Assembly: GCF_036621415.1 (NCBI RefSeq)
Contig: NZ_CP030941.1
Coordinates: forward strand, 3,160,001-3,224,000
DNA length: 64,000 bases
DNA from: Nitratireductor thuwali
GTDB lineage: Bacteria; Pseudomonadota; Alphaproteobacteria; Rhizobiales; Rhizobiaceae
Reading direction: 5' to 3'
Made by a program: the position numbers and the translations under genes
Part shown: piece after piece, positions 1-7,520 of the stretch
How positions within the stretch are numbered: position 1 is the stretch's first letter
How the letters are laid out: every line of letters begins with the position of its first letter
The notes under the pieces: generated by a model
Told to the model about the DNA's origin: nothing
Database searches by the model: none
What the model saw: the letters and a program-made list of their open reading frames with translations, nothing else

Positions 1-12
1 GGGAGGAAACAG

Positions 13-795
13 ATGAACACGGACCGCAAGATCATCCTCAAGACCGAGGGTCTCACCAAGCATTATGGCGGCGTGCATGCGCTGGAGGACGCGGATTTCG
101 AGCTCTACGAAGGCGAGCACGTGGCCATCGTGGGCGACAACGGGGCGGGAAAGTCGACCTTCGTCCGCCAGATCACCGGCGTCGAGCAGCCGACCAGAGG
201 GCGCATCCTGTTCGAGGGCAAGGAGGTGGAGTTCCACAATCCGGTCGCCGCGCGCGAGGTCGGCATCGAGGCGGTGTTCCAGAACCTGGCGCTGGCCGAC
301 GACCTCGACGTGCCGTCCAACATCTTTCTCGGCCGCGAGGAGGTCTATTTCAACCTCGGCCCCTTCAGCTTCCTCAACCAGCGCAAGATGTACCAGCGCT
401 CGCGCGAGGCGCTGGAGAAGACCGGCGTGAAGATCCCCAACCTGCACAATTCGATCGCCAACATGTCGGGCGGCCAGCGCCAGTGCGTGGCCATCAGCCG
501 CGCCGCCAGCTTCGCCTCCAAGCTCATCCTCATGGACGAGCCCACGGCCGCGCTCGGCGTGCAGGAGACGACGCAGGTGGAGAACATCATCCGCAATCTG
601 AAGGAGCGCGGCATCCCGCTGATCCTGGTCAGCCACAATCTGCGCCAGGTGTTCAATCTGGTCGACAAGATCTGGGTCTTCCGCCGGGGCCGCATCGCCG
701 GAATGCTGGAGGCCGATAAGACCGACGGAAACGAGGTCGTCTCCCTCATCACCGGCGTGCAGTCGGGCGTGCACGAAAACGCAAGCTACATCTGA
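13..795 (+). CDS. sugar ABC transporter ATP-binding protein (FrcA-like)
   Basis: Single-domain ABC ATPase of 260 residues that would power a CUT2-type sugar importer at the inner face of the cytoplasmic membrane. Visible motifs are Walker A GDNGAGKST near residue 43, the signature MSGGQRQ near 150 and Walker B LILMDEPTAAL near 173. A good ribosome site (GGGAGGA) lies 5 bases before the ATG. The length fits FrcA-type proteins with one nucleotide-binding domain, not RbsA types with two. The permease and binding protein are presumably upstream, outside the window. Because inositol genes follow, the cargo may be myo-inositol; this is inference from position only. Confidence 0.88.
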   Translation: MNTDRKIILKTEGLTKHYGGVHALEDADFELYEGEHVAIVGDNGAGKSTFVRQITGVEQPTRGRILFEGKEVEFHNPVAAREVGIEAVFQNLALADDLDVPSNIFLGREEVYFNLGPFSFLNQRKMYQRSREALEKTGVKIPNLHNSIANMSGGQRQCVAISRAASFASKLILMDEPTAALGVQETTQVENIIRNLKERGIPLILVSHNLRQVFNLVDKIWVFRRGRIAGMLEADKTDGNEVVSLITGVQSGVHENASYI

Positions 796-804
796 TCCTC
801 CCAC

Positions 805-826
805 GGCGGCGCCTCCGGGCGTCGCC
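805..826 (+). terminator. possible intrinsic terminator after the ABC ATPase
   Basis: Nine-base stem GGCGGCGCC / GGCGTCGCC with one G-T wobble and a four-base loop, 10 bases past the stop codon. The tail is pyrimidine-rich but has no true T run, so strength is uncertain. Confidence 0.4.
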
Positions 827-886
827 GGCCTTCATTCCTTCCCGGCCTCGGCCGCTGACATCGGCAGGCGCAACAGAGAGCGCATC

Positions 887-1666
887 ATGCGAAACGCACA
901 CACACGCGCAGTCATCGTCGGGGGCACCCAGGGACTGGGTTTTGCCATTGCGCGGCAGTTGGTGGAGGAAGGCTGCCGGGCCATCGTCCTTAGCGGGCGC
1001 GACCGGGCAAAAGGCGCCGAGGCGGCCGCTGCTTTGGCCGTACTTGGCTGCGATGCCCATTTCGTTGCCGCCGATCTTGGCAATCTCGACGACTGCCATG
1101 GCGTGATCGAACAGTCCGGCGCGCTCATCGGTCCGCTCAACGCGCTGGTCAACGCCGCCGCGGCATGCGACCGCGGATCCTTGCTCGATACCACGCCGGA
1201 GGTCTGGGCCAGGCTGATGGACGTCAATGCGCGCGGACCCTTCTTCACCATGCAGGCTTTCGTCTGGCAGGCGCGCCATCACGGGATCGAGGCGTCGATC
1301 GTCAACATCGTGTCCATGGTGATCCATTGCGGCCAGTCCTATCTTGCGCCTTATTCCGCCTCCAAGGCGGCTCTTGCGAACATCACCAGGAATACGGCGC
1401 AGGCGCATCGCCGCGACCGCATCCGCTGCAACGCCATCGCCTGCGGGTGGATGGACACGCCGGGCGAGGACGCGACCCAGAAACGCCATCATGACGCGCC
1501 GGACAACTGGCTGGAACTGGCCGAGGCCGAACAGCCCTTCGGCCAGCTGGTCAAACCGGATCAGGTCGCGCCGCTTGCCACGTTCCTCCTGTCGCCGCAG
1601 TCCGGCGTCATGACCGGCGCGATCATCGACTGCGACCAGAACGTTGCGGGAGCCTATCCCGAATAG
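887..1666 (+). CDS. SDR family NAD(P)-dependent oxidoreductase
   Basis: Classical short-chain dehydrogenase of 259 residues, cytosolic. The nucleotide-binding glycine motif GGTQGLG is near residue 12 and the catalytic YSASK is near residue 156, with the usual upstream serine region (NIVSM). The usual NNAG is replaced by NAAA. It sits between a sugar ABC ATPase and an inositol dehydrogenase, so it may oxidise an inositol isomer or another polyol taken up by that transporter. The substrate cannot be read from the sequence. A terminator-like hairpin lies between it and the ATPase gene, so it may have its own promoter. Confidence 0.85.
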   Translation: MRNAHTRAVIVGGTQGLGFAIARQLVEEGCRAIVLSGRDRAKGAEAAAALAVLGCDAHFVAADLGNLDDCHGVIEQSGALIGPLNALVNAAAACDRGSLLDTTPEVWARLMDVNARGPFFTMQAFVWQARHHGIEASIVNIVSMVIHCGQSYLAPYSASKAALANITRNTAQAHRRDRIRCNAIACGWMDTPGEDATQKRHHDAPDNWLELAEAEQPFGQLVKPDQVAPLATFLLSPQSGVMTGAIIDCDQNVAGAYPE

Positions 1667-1718
1667 CGGCCCGCAGAGCCTGTTTTCGACCCCTCAAAGA
1701 CGTTATAAAGAGAACCCC

Positions 1719-2723
1719 ATGACCGTAAAATTTGCTCTTCTCGGCGCCGGCCGCATCGGCAAGGTCCACGCCAAGGCGATTGCCGGGAATGCCGACGCCA
1801 AGCTCGTTGCCGTGGCCGATGCCTTTGCCGAGGCCGCGCAAGGCATCGCCGGAACCTATGGCTGCGCCGTCCGCTCCATCGACGAGATCGAGGCGGCGGC
1901 CGATGTCGACGCCGTGGTGATCTGCACCCCGACCAACACCCATGCTGACCTCATCGAGCGCTTCGCCCGCGCCGGCAAGGCGGTGTTCTGCGAAAAGCCC
2001 ATCGACCTTGACCTCGCCCGCGTGAAGCGCTGCCTTTCTGTCGTGGAGGAAACGGGCGCGGTGCTGATGGTCGGCTTCAATCGCCGCTTCGATCCGCATT
2101 TTTCGGCCGTGCGCGCGGCCATCGACGAAGGCAGGATCGGCCCGGTCGAGATGGTGCAGATCACCTCGCGCGATCCGGCCCCGCCGCCGGCGGATTATAT
2201 CAAATCCTCGGGCGGCATCCTGCGCGACATGACGATCCACGATTTCGACATGGCGCGCTTTCTCCTGGGCGAGGAGCCGGAGACGGTGTTCGCGACCGCA
2301 TCCGTGCTGGTCGATCCGGAAATCGGCAAGCTCGGCGATCATGACAGCGTCTCCCTCATCCTGACCACGGCATCCGGCAAGCAGTGCGCCATCTCCAACT
2401 CGCGCCGCGCCACCTATGGCTATGATCAGCGCATCGAGGTGCTGGGCTCCAAAGGTGCGATCGCGGCGGAAAACCAGCGCCCTGTTTCCATCGAGATCGC
2501 CAACGAGACGGGCTTCACCCGCCCGCCGCTGCACGATTTCTTCATGACCCGCTACACCGAAGCCTATGCGGCCGAGATAGCCGCGTTCATCGCGGCGATC
2601 TCAAGCGGTGCCGCGATCTCGCCGTCGGGGCGCGACGGGCTGATCGCGCTGGCGCTTGCCGATGCCGCGCTGCGCTCGGTGAGGGAAGGGCGCGCGGTGA
2701 AGGTTTCGGAGGTGATGGGATAG
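1719..2723 (+). CDS. iolG: inositol 2-dehydrogenase (Gfo/Idh/MocA family)
   Basis: 334-residue NAD-dependent dehydrogenase that would oxidise myo-inositol to 2-keto-myo-inositol, the first step of inositol catabolism. The N-terminal Rossmann motif GAGRIGKVHAKAI and the family motif CEKPID (about residue 93) are clear. The start at 1719 begins with the Rossmann strand (MTVKFALLGAG); an in-frame upstream ATG at 1644 would overlap the SDR gene and add unrelated residues. It stands outside the iolCDEB operon but close to it, as idhA/iolG often does in Rhizobiales. A second Gfo/Idh gene lies 0.5 kb downstream on the other strand, so which one carries the main myo-inositol activity is inferred. Confidence 0.82.
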   Translation: MTVKFALLGAGRIGKVHAKAIAGNADAKLVAVADAFAEAAQGIAGTYGCAVRSIDEIEAAADVDAVVICTPTNTHADLIERFARAGKAVFCEKPIDLDLARVKRCLSVVEETGAVLMVGFNRRFDPHFSAVRAAIDEGRIGPVEMVQITSRDPAPPPADYIKSSGGILRDMTIHDFDMARFLLGEEPETVFATASVLVDPEIGKLGDHDSVSLILTTASGKQCAISNSRRATYGYDQRIEVLGSKGAIAAENQRPVSIEIANETGFTRPPLHDFFMTRYTEAYAAEIAAFIAAISSGAAISPSGRDGLIALALADAALRSVREGRAVKVSEVMG

Positions 2724-2745
2724 AGCATCTCCCGGTGCTTCGGTT

Positions 2746-2773
2746 GGAGCAAGAGCGCCTGCGCTCTTGCTCC
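2746..2773 (+). terminator. perfect 13-bp hairpin after iolG
   Basis: GGAGCAAGAGCGC and its exact complement are separated by two bases, 22 bases past the iolG stop. No T run follows. It may be a terminator or a REP-like palindrome; it also lies just upstream of the small antitoxin-like gene. Confidence 0.5.
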
Positions 2774-2800
2774 TTGCCCGCTCCATGCTATCTTCCACAT

Positions 2801-3001
2801 ATGATGAAGCTTGAACAGATTGAACGGTCCGTCGCTTCCCTTTCGGATGAGGAACTGAAATCCTTCGCCGAGTGGTTCGATGAACTGCGTTGGGAACGCT
2901 GGGACCATCAGATGGAGGGCGGCGTGAAGGCAGGTCGGCTTGACAGGCTGGTCGCGGATGCCCGTGCGGAGATCGCGGCCGGTAAGACAAAACCGCTGTG
3001 A
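2801..3001 (+). CDS. antitoxin-like small protein of a type II toxin-antitoxin pair
   Basis: 66 residues (start at 2801, or at 2804 because two ATGs are adjacent), acidic N-terminal half and a Lys/Arg-rich end. The protein is rich in Glu/Asp and Trp (LSDEELKSFAEWFDELRWER), as in small partner proteins encoded just before RelE/ParE-type toxins. Its stop overlaps the GTG start of the toxin-like reading frame at 2998, the tight coupling usual for such pairs. The toxin frame is broken, so this may be an orphan antitoxin. The family is inferred mainly from the neighbour. Confidence 0.6.
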   Translation: MMKLEQIERSVASLSDEELKSFAEWFDELRWERWDHQMEGGVKAGRLDRLVADARAEIAAGKTKPL

Positions 3002-3251
3002 ACAACCGGGCGACGGCTAGCTTCTGGCAAGCCTATGGCGCCCTGCCGCAAGACGTTCGTAAACAAGCGGCAAAGCCTTCGTGCTATTGAGAACAAACCC
3101 GCGCCACCGCTCCCTCAGATTGAAGAAGGTGGGAGAGCTGTGGTCTGCGCGCGTCAGCCGTAATCACCGCGCCTTGGCGATCGAAGATGACGACGGGCTG
3201 GTCTGGATTTGGATCGGTAGCCATGCGGACTACGACAAGCTGATTGGCTGA
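2998..3251 (+). pseudogene. RelE/ParE-like toxin, frameshifted
   Basis: From GTG 2998 the frame reads a toxin-like start (ASFWQAYGALPQDVRKQA) and stops at 3088-3090. The frame one base off then runs from about 3075 to 3251 and carries the rest of the family pattern: NPRHRSLRLKKV, WSARVSRNHRAL and the C-terminal VWIWIGSHADYDKLIG. One base appears to be missing around 3071-3076. Joined, the two parts give about 85 residues, normal for this mRNA-interferase or gyrase-toxin superfamily. As it stands the toxin is probably inactive. A sequencing error in the short A run is the alternative. Confidence 0.7.
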
Positions 3252-3257
3252 GTATAG

Positions 3258-4376
3258 TCAGACAACCAGCCGCCGCCCCTGCCGTGCCGAGGTGGCGATG
3301 GCGTGGATGATTTTCTCGAACTCCAGCGCGTCGGCGAAGTCGGGCCCGGACTTTTCGCCGCCGCCGATCCACCGCAGGAAAGCGCCTGCTTCCAGGACCT
3401 TGAGGTCGTTGATGCCGAGCTGGTGGCCGGGCGCGGGGCAGAAATGGCCGTAGGGCGGGTGCGCCGGACCGGTGAGGATGGTCTTGAAGCCTTGCTCGCC
3501 GGCGGGGCCTTCGTTCCGGTATATCTGCAGTTCGTTCATGCGCTCCTGGTCGAAGACGATCATGCCCGTGGTGCCGTGCACCTCGAAGCCGAGCCTGTTC
3601 TTGCGGCCCCATGCCGAGCGCGACGTCGACAGCGAGCCATGGGCGCCGCCGCGAAACCGCACCAGCGCGGTGGCGGTGTCCTCGTTCTCGACCTTGCCGT
3701 GCCCGGCGCCGCCTTCCAGCGGGCGGGTCTCGTGGATCGTCTGCATGTCGGCGACGAGGCTTTCCACCGGCCCCATCAGCCCATGGGCCATGGAGACCAG
3801 ATGGCAGCCGAGATCGCCGAGCGCCCCAAGCCCGGCCTCGTCCAACCGGGCCCGCCAGGTCCACGGCAGGTCGGGGTCGGCCTGGTAGTCCTCGTCGACC
3901 CAGCCGCGAAAATGGACGGGCCTGCCGATCGCGCCGTCCCGCACCAGGCGCTGGGCGTGGAGGAAGGCCGGGTTCTTGATGTAATTGTAGCCGACCATGG
4001 TCTTCACGCCCGCCCGCCTTGCGGCCTCGGCCATCTCCTCGGCCTCGGCCAGGGTCAGCCCCATGGGCTTTTCGCAATGAACGTGCTTTCCCGCCCCGAT
4101 CGCCGCCAGCGCCATCTCGCGGTGCATCCGGTTCGGCGTGGTGATCGACACGAGATCGACCTTCGCATCCTCCACCAGGCTGCGCCAATCGTCCGTGCAC
4201 CGTGCGAAGCCGAACTGCCCGGCCATCTGCCGGGCGCGCTCCGCCGGGGTGTCGCACAGGAGTTCCAGCCGGGCCTCGGGAACGTCGCCGAGCACGGCCT
4301 TGGCCGCGCGATAGGCCAGCGCATGCGCCTTGCCCATGAAGCCGGTGCCGATCAGGCCCACGCCGATATCTGCCAT
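3258..4376 (-). CDS. Gfo/Idh/MocA family oxidoreductase, possible inositol-isomer dehydrogenase
   Basis: 372-residue NAD(P)-dependent dehydrogenase with the Rossmann motif GTGFMGKAHALAYR at the N-terminus and CEKPMGLTLAEAE near residue 100. The start at 4376 follows AGGAAGG by about 6 bases; longer in-frame extensions run through the promoter region and into the opposite gene. It is divergent from the RpiR-type repressor gene, with a GGAA-N6-TTCC operator between them. The same arrangement is known for the S. meliloti iolR neighbourhood, so it is probably part of the inositol regulon and may act on scyllo-inositol or another isomer. Substrate is inference. Confidence 0.82.
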   Translation of the reverse strand: MADIGVGLIGTGFMGKAHALAYRAAKAVLGDVPEARLELLCDTPAERARQMAGQFGFARCTDDWRSLVEDAKVDLVSITTPNRMHREMALAAIGAGKHVHCEKPMGLTLAEAEEMAEAARRAGVKTMVGYNYIKNPAFLHAQRLVRDGAIGRPVHFRGWVDEDYQADPDLPWTWRARLDEAGLGALGDLGCHLVSMAHGLMGPVESLVADMQTIHETRPLEGGAGHGKVENEDTATALVRFRGGAHGSLSTSRSAWGRKNRLGFEVHGTTGMIVFDQERMNELQIYRNEGPAGEQGFKTILTGPAHPPYGHFCPAPGHQLGINDLKVLEAGAFLRWIGGGEKSGPDFADALEFEKIIHAIATSARQGRRLVV

Positions 4377-4410
4377 GACAACCTTCCTCATATCCTTGGG
4401 GTGGCGACGC

Positions 4411-4428
4411 TTGGAATTTTTATTCCAA
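4411..4428. promoter_or_regulatory. IolR-type operator, GGAA-N6-TTCC
   Basis: Perfect palindrome TTGGAAT-TTTT-ATTCCAA between the divergent dehydrogenase and repressor genes. It contains GGAA-N6-TTCC, the motif reported for the S. meliloti inositol repressor IolR. Its left end doubles as the -35 (TTGGAA) of the repressor's promoter, with TAAGAT at 4434-4439 after 17 bases. On the other strand TTGACA (4459-4454) and TTACGC (4436-4431) give a weaker divergent promoter whose start site would lie in the palindrome. Confidence 0.75.
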
Positions 4429-4464
4429 ACGCGTAAGATCGTGATGGACCATTTGTCAAGCTGA

Positions 4465-5295
4465 ATGAAAGACCCTCCGATGGACGCCTCCCCTGCACCG
4501 GCGACGGTGGAAGAACTGATGGACCGGATGCTCGACATCTCCGGCGACCTGCCGAAACGGCTGCGCCAATGCGCCGACTTCGTCGCCGCCAATCCCGACC
4601 GCATCGCCGTTTCCACCGTGGCGGAAATGGCCGAGGGCGCGGGCGTCAAGCCTTCGGCCTTCATGCGCTTCTGCCAGGTTCTGGGCTTTTCGGGCTATTC
4701 CCAGATGCAGCGCCTTTTCCGGGAGAACTATTCGCAGAACTGGCCGGATTATTCGACCCGCCTGGAAAAGCTGCGCGAAAGCGGGGCGGGCAGCCCGTCC
4801 GCGCTGCTGGCCGAGTTCATCGAGGCCGGACGTCACTCGCTGGAAAACCTGGTCAAGACGATCGATCCGCGCACGCTCGATGCGGCCATCAAGATGCTCG
4901 CCGAGGCGCAGATGGTGCATATCGTCGGCATGCGCCGTGCCTTCTCCGTCGCCGCCTATCTCGCCTATGCCTTCGAGAAGATGGACGTGCCGACGATGCT
5001 CCACGACAGCGTCGGCAAGCTCGACAGCCGGCATGCCATCCGCAGGGGCGACGCCGTCATTGCCATCACCTTTGCGCCCTATACGCACGAGACGGTCGAA
5101 CTGGCCGATGTCGCGCGCCGGGCCGGCGCAGGGGTCGTCGCCATCACCGATTCGCTTGCGAGCCCCCTGCGGCCGGTGACGCCGCTGCTTCTGACAATCT
5201 CCGAAGCCGACTTCGGCGACTTCCGCTCCCTCTCGGCGACGCTGTCGCTGGCGATGGCGCTGGTGGTCTCCGTGGGGACTATCAGGCGCGCCTAA
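4465..5295 (+). CDS. iolR: MurR/RpiR family transcriptional regulator, inositol repressor
   Basis: 276-residue cytosolic DNA-binding regulator. An N-terminal RpiR-type helix-turn-helix (about residues 25-85; VAEMAEGAGVKPSAFMRFCQVLGFSGYSQMQRLF) is followed by a SIS sugar-phosphate-binding domain (about 125-260; IVGMRRAF). The start at 4465 is used; ATG 4480 is an alternative. It lies directly upstream of iolCDEB, and GGAA-N6-TTCC sites occur both at its own promoter and at the iolC promoter, so autoregulation and repression of the catabolic operon are expected. The effector in relatives is a phosphorylated inositol breakdown product. Confidence 0.85.
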   Translation: MKDPPMDASPAPATVEELMDRMLDISGDLPKRLRQCADFVAANPDRIAVSTVAEMAEGAGVKPSAFMRFCQVLGFSGYSQMQRLFRENYSQNWPDYSTRLEKLRESGAGSPSALLAEFIEAGRHSLENLVKTIDPRTLDAAIKMLAEAQMVHIVGMRRAFSVAAYLAYAFEKMDVPTMLHDSVGKLDSRHAIRRGDAVIAITFAPYTHETVELADVARRAGAGVVAITDSLASPLRPVTPLLLTISEADFGDFRSLSATLSLAMALVVSVGTIRRA

Positions 5296-5310
5296 AATGG
5301 AATTTGATGA

Positions 5311-5343
5311 TTGATTTTTTCCTAGAAATGGAACATATCTTCC
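5311..5343 (+). promoter_or_regulatory. iolC promoter with IolR operator over the -10
   Basis: TTGATT at 5311-5316, 17 bases, then CATATC at 5334-5339. The -10 candidate is exactly the N6 of a GGAA-N6-TTCC site (5330-5343), which would place the repressor on the RNA polymerase contact. The -35/-10 match to consensus is moderate; the operator match is exact. Confidence 0.65.
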
Positions 5344-5483
5344 ATTATTGGCGCCGGCTGAGTGTGTCTTCGCCGGTCGGATGGTCCCGGGGCTGGAGGA
5401 GAGCCGCCTGACGTCCTTTCGCAACAGCCTTTGGCGCGGAACAGACGTGCCGGGCGTCCGCGTCGACAACGGAGGAGAACAGG

Positions 5484-7451
5484 ATGAAGCCGCTCGACCT
5501 CATCACCATAGGCCGTTCCTCGGTTGACCTTTATGGCGCGCAGGTCGGCGGGCGGCTGGAGGACATGGGCTCCTTCAACAAATATATCGGCGGCTCGCCC
5601 ACCAACATCGCCGCCGGCACCGCGCGGCTGGGCCTGAAATCGGCGCTGATCAGCCGTGTCGGCGACGAGCATATGGGCCGTTTCATTCGCGAGGAGCTGG
5701 CGCGTGAGGGCGTGGATGTGCGGGGCCTCGTCACCGATCCCGAGAGGCTGACGGCGCTGGTGCTGCTCGGCATCCGCGACCAGGAGCAGTTCCCGCTGAT
5801 CTTCTATCGCGAGAACTGCGCCGACATGGCGCTGGACGAGAGCGATATCGATCCCGACTTCATCGCCGAGGCGCGCTGTGTCTGCGCCACCGGCACCCAT
5901 CTTTCCCATCCGCGCACCGAGGCGGCCGTCCTCAAGGCCCTGAGGCTGGCGCGCGAGACGGGCGGCAAGACCGCGCTCGACATCGACTACCGTCCCAATC
6001 TCTGGGGGCTTGCCGGCCATGGCGCCGGCGAAAGCCGCTTTATCGCCTCCGAGCGCGTGACGGCGAAGCTGCAGGGCACGCTCGGCCTTTTCGATCTCAT
6101 CGTCGGCACCGAGGAGGAGTTCCACATCGCCGGCGGCTCCACGGACACCATCGAGGCGCTGCGCGCGGTGCGCCGGCTGACGCCGGCGGTGCTGGTGTGC
6201 AAGCGGGGACCGATGGGGGCCGCGGCCTTTGCCGGGGCCATTCCCGATACGCTTGACGAAGGCGAGGCGGGCGAGGGGTTTCCCATCGAGGTGTTCAACG
6301 TGTTGGGCGCCGGAGACGGGTTCATGTCGGGCCTGCTCAAGGGCTGGCTCACCGGCGAGGACTGGCCGACGGCGCTCAAATACGCCAATGCCTGCGGCGC
6401 CTTTGCCGTATCGCGCCACGGCTGCGCGCCGGCATATCCCTCATGGGAGGAGTTGCAGTATTTCTTCCGCGCCATCACGCGCGACAAGGGCGTCCGCAAC
6501 CGCGCCCTGCGCAAGGATGCCGCACTCGAGCAGGTGCATTGGGCCACCAACCGCAAGGGCGACTGGTCGCAGATGCGGGTGTTCGCCTTCGACCACCGCA
6601 TGCAGCTCGAGGAGATCGCCGGGGAGGCGGGAGCCGATCCGGCGCGCATCGGCGCGTTCAAGGCGCTGTGCCTTGAAGCCGTGCGCCGCGTGGCAGGCGG
6701 CAAGCCGGGCTATGGCATCCTGTGCGACGGGCGGCATGGCCGCGACGCGCTCTACAAGGCCGCCGGCACCGGCTTGTGGATCGGCCGGCCCGTCGAATGG
6801 CCGGGCTCGCGCCCGCTGACCCTGGAGCCGGAGATCGGACCGGACTATGGCGGTCTGGTCGAATGGCCGCTGGAGCATGTGGTCAAGGTGCTGTGCTTCT
6901 ACCACCCCGGCGACGATGCAGCGACCAAGGCGCAGCAGGAGGACGTGGTCAAGCGGCTCTTCACGGCGGCGCGGCGCAATCGCCTGGAAATGCTGCTGGA
7001 GATCATACCCTCGAAAGTCGCCGCCTGCGACGACGAGACGGCCGCCGCCGTCATCGACCGGTTCTACGAGATCGGCGTCTATCCCGATTGGTGGAAGCTC
7101 GAACCGATGAAATCGCGCGAGGCCTGGCGCAAGGCCTGCGAGGCCATCCATCGCAACGACCCCCACACCCGTGGTATCGTCGTCCTCGGCCTCGATGCGC
7201 CGGCGGAGGAACTGGAGGACAGTTTCGCGGTGGCCGCCGGCTTCGACCTGGTCAAGGGCTTCGCGGTCGGCCGCACCATTTTCGCCGATGCCGCCAGGAA
7301 ATGGTTTTCGGGGAACATCGGCGATCAGGAAGCGGTTTCCGACATGGCCGAAAGATACGCCGCGCTTTGCGCCGTCTGGGACAGGGCGCGTGCGCGCGCC
7401 ACAGCATCGGCCCGAAAATCGGAATCGATTTTCGGAAAGCACGATGCTTAG
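5484..7451 (+). CDS. iolC: bifunctional 5-dehydro-2-deoxygluconokinase / DUF2090 aldolase domain
   Basis: 655 residues in two parts. Residues about 1-325 are a PfkB/ribokinase-type sugar kinase (GGSPTNIAAGTARLG near 33, and the ATP/anion-hole motif NVLGAGDGFMSGLL near 272) that phosphorylates 2-deoxy-5-keto-gluconate. Residues about 335-640 are the DUF2090 domain found fused to IolC in proteobacteria and believed to act as the phosphogluconate aldolase in place of a separate IolJ. GGAGGA precedes the start. It leads the iolCDE-X-B operon. The last 14 or so codons fall inside an intergenic-type palindromic repeat, so the natural C-terminus may have been replaced or extended. Confidence 0.9.
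   Translation: MKPLDLITIGRSSVDLYGAQVGGRLEDMGSFNKYIGGSPTNIAAGTARLGLKSALISRVGDEHMGRFIREELAREGVDVRGLVTDPERLTALVLLGIRDQEQFPLIFYRENCADMALDESDIDPDFIAEARCVCATGTHLSHPRTEAAVLKALRLARETGGKTALDIDYRPNLWGLAGHGAGESRFIASERVTAKLQGTLGLFDLIVGTEEEFHIAGGSTDTIEALRAVRRLTPAVLVCKRGPMGAAAFAGAIPDTLDEGEAGEGFPIEVFNVLGAGDGFMSGLLKGWLTGEDWPTALKYANACGAFAVSRHGCAPAYPSWEELQYFFRAITRDKGVRNRALRKDAALEQVHWATNRKGDWSQMRVFAFDHRMQLEEIAGEAGADPARIGAFKALCLEAVRRVAGGKPGYGILCDGRHGRDALYKAAGTGLWIGRPVEWPGSRPLTLEPEIGPDYGGLVEWPLEHVVKVLCFYHPGDDAATKAQQEDVVKRLFTAARRNRLEMLLEIIPSKVAACDDETAAAVIDRFYEIGVYPDWWKLEPMKSREAWRKACEAIHRNDPHTRGIVVLGLDAPAEELEDSFAVAAGFDLVKGFAVGRTIFADAARKWFSGNIGDQEAVSDMAERYAALCAVWDRARARATASARKSESIFGKHDA
7413..7434 (+). repeat. palindromic repeat inside the 3' end of iolC
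   Basis: CGAAAATCG, four bases, CGATTTTCG: a perfect 9-bp stem. It belongs to the style of short palindromes scattered in rhizobial intergenic DNA, yet here it is translated as the tail of the kinase-aldolase (around ARKSESIFG). Confidence 0.55.
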
Positions 7452-7465
7452 ATTTATTGCTTTAC

Positions 7466-7501
7466 AGCGTCCTTTGTGCGTCCAAAAGGACGCACGGCGC
7501 T
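7466..7501 (+). repeat. 36-base palindromic intergenic repeat, copy 1
   Basis: The element begins AGCGTCCTTTGTGCGTCC and ends GGACGCACGGCGCT; its core is GTGCGTCC-AAAA-GGACGCAC, a perfect 8-bp stem. A near-identical copy lies in the opposite orientation at 32582-32617. It lies between iolC and iolD and could form an mRNA hairpin just before the iolD ribosome site. Confidence 0.7.
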
Positions 7502-7520
7502 TAAAAAAAGGGGAGGCAGC

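Noticed and set aside
4377..4664. Longer start of the minus-strand Gfo/Idh gene
   Set aside because: It would run through the operator and promoter and into the iolR gene; the Rossmann motif starts right after ATG 4376.
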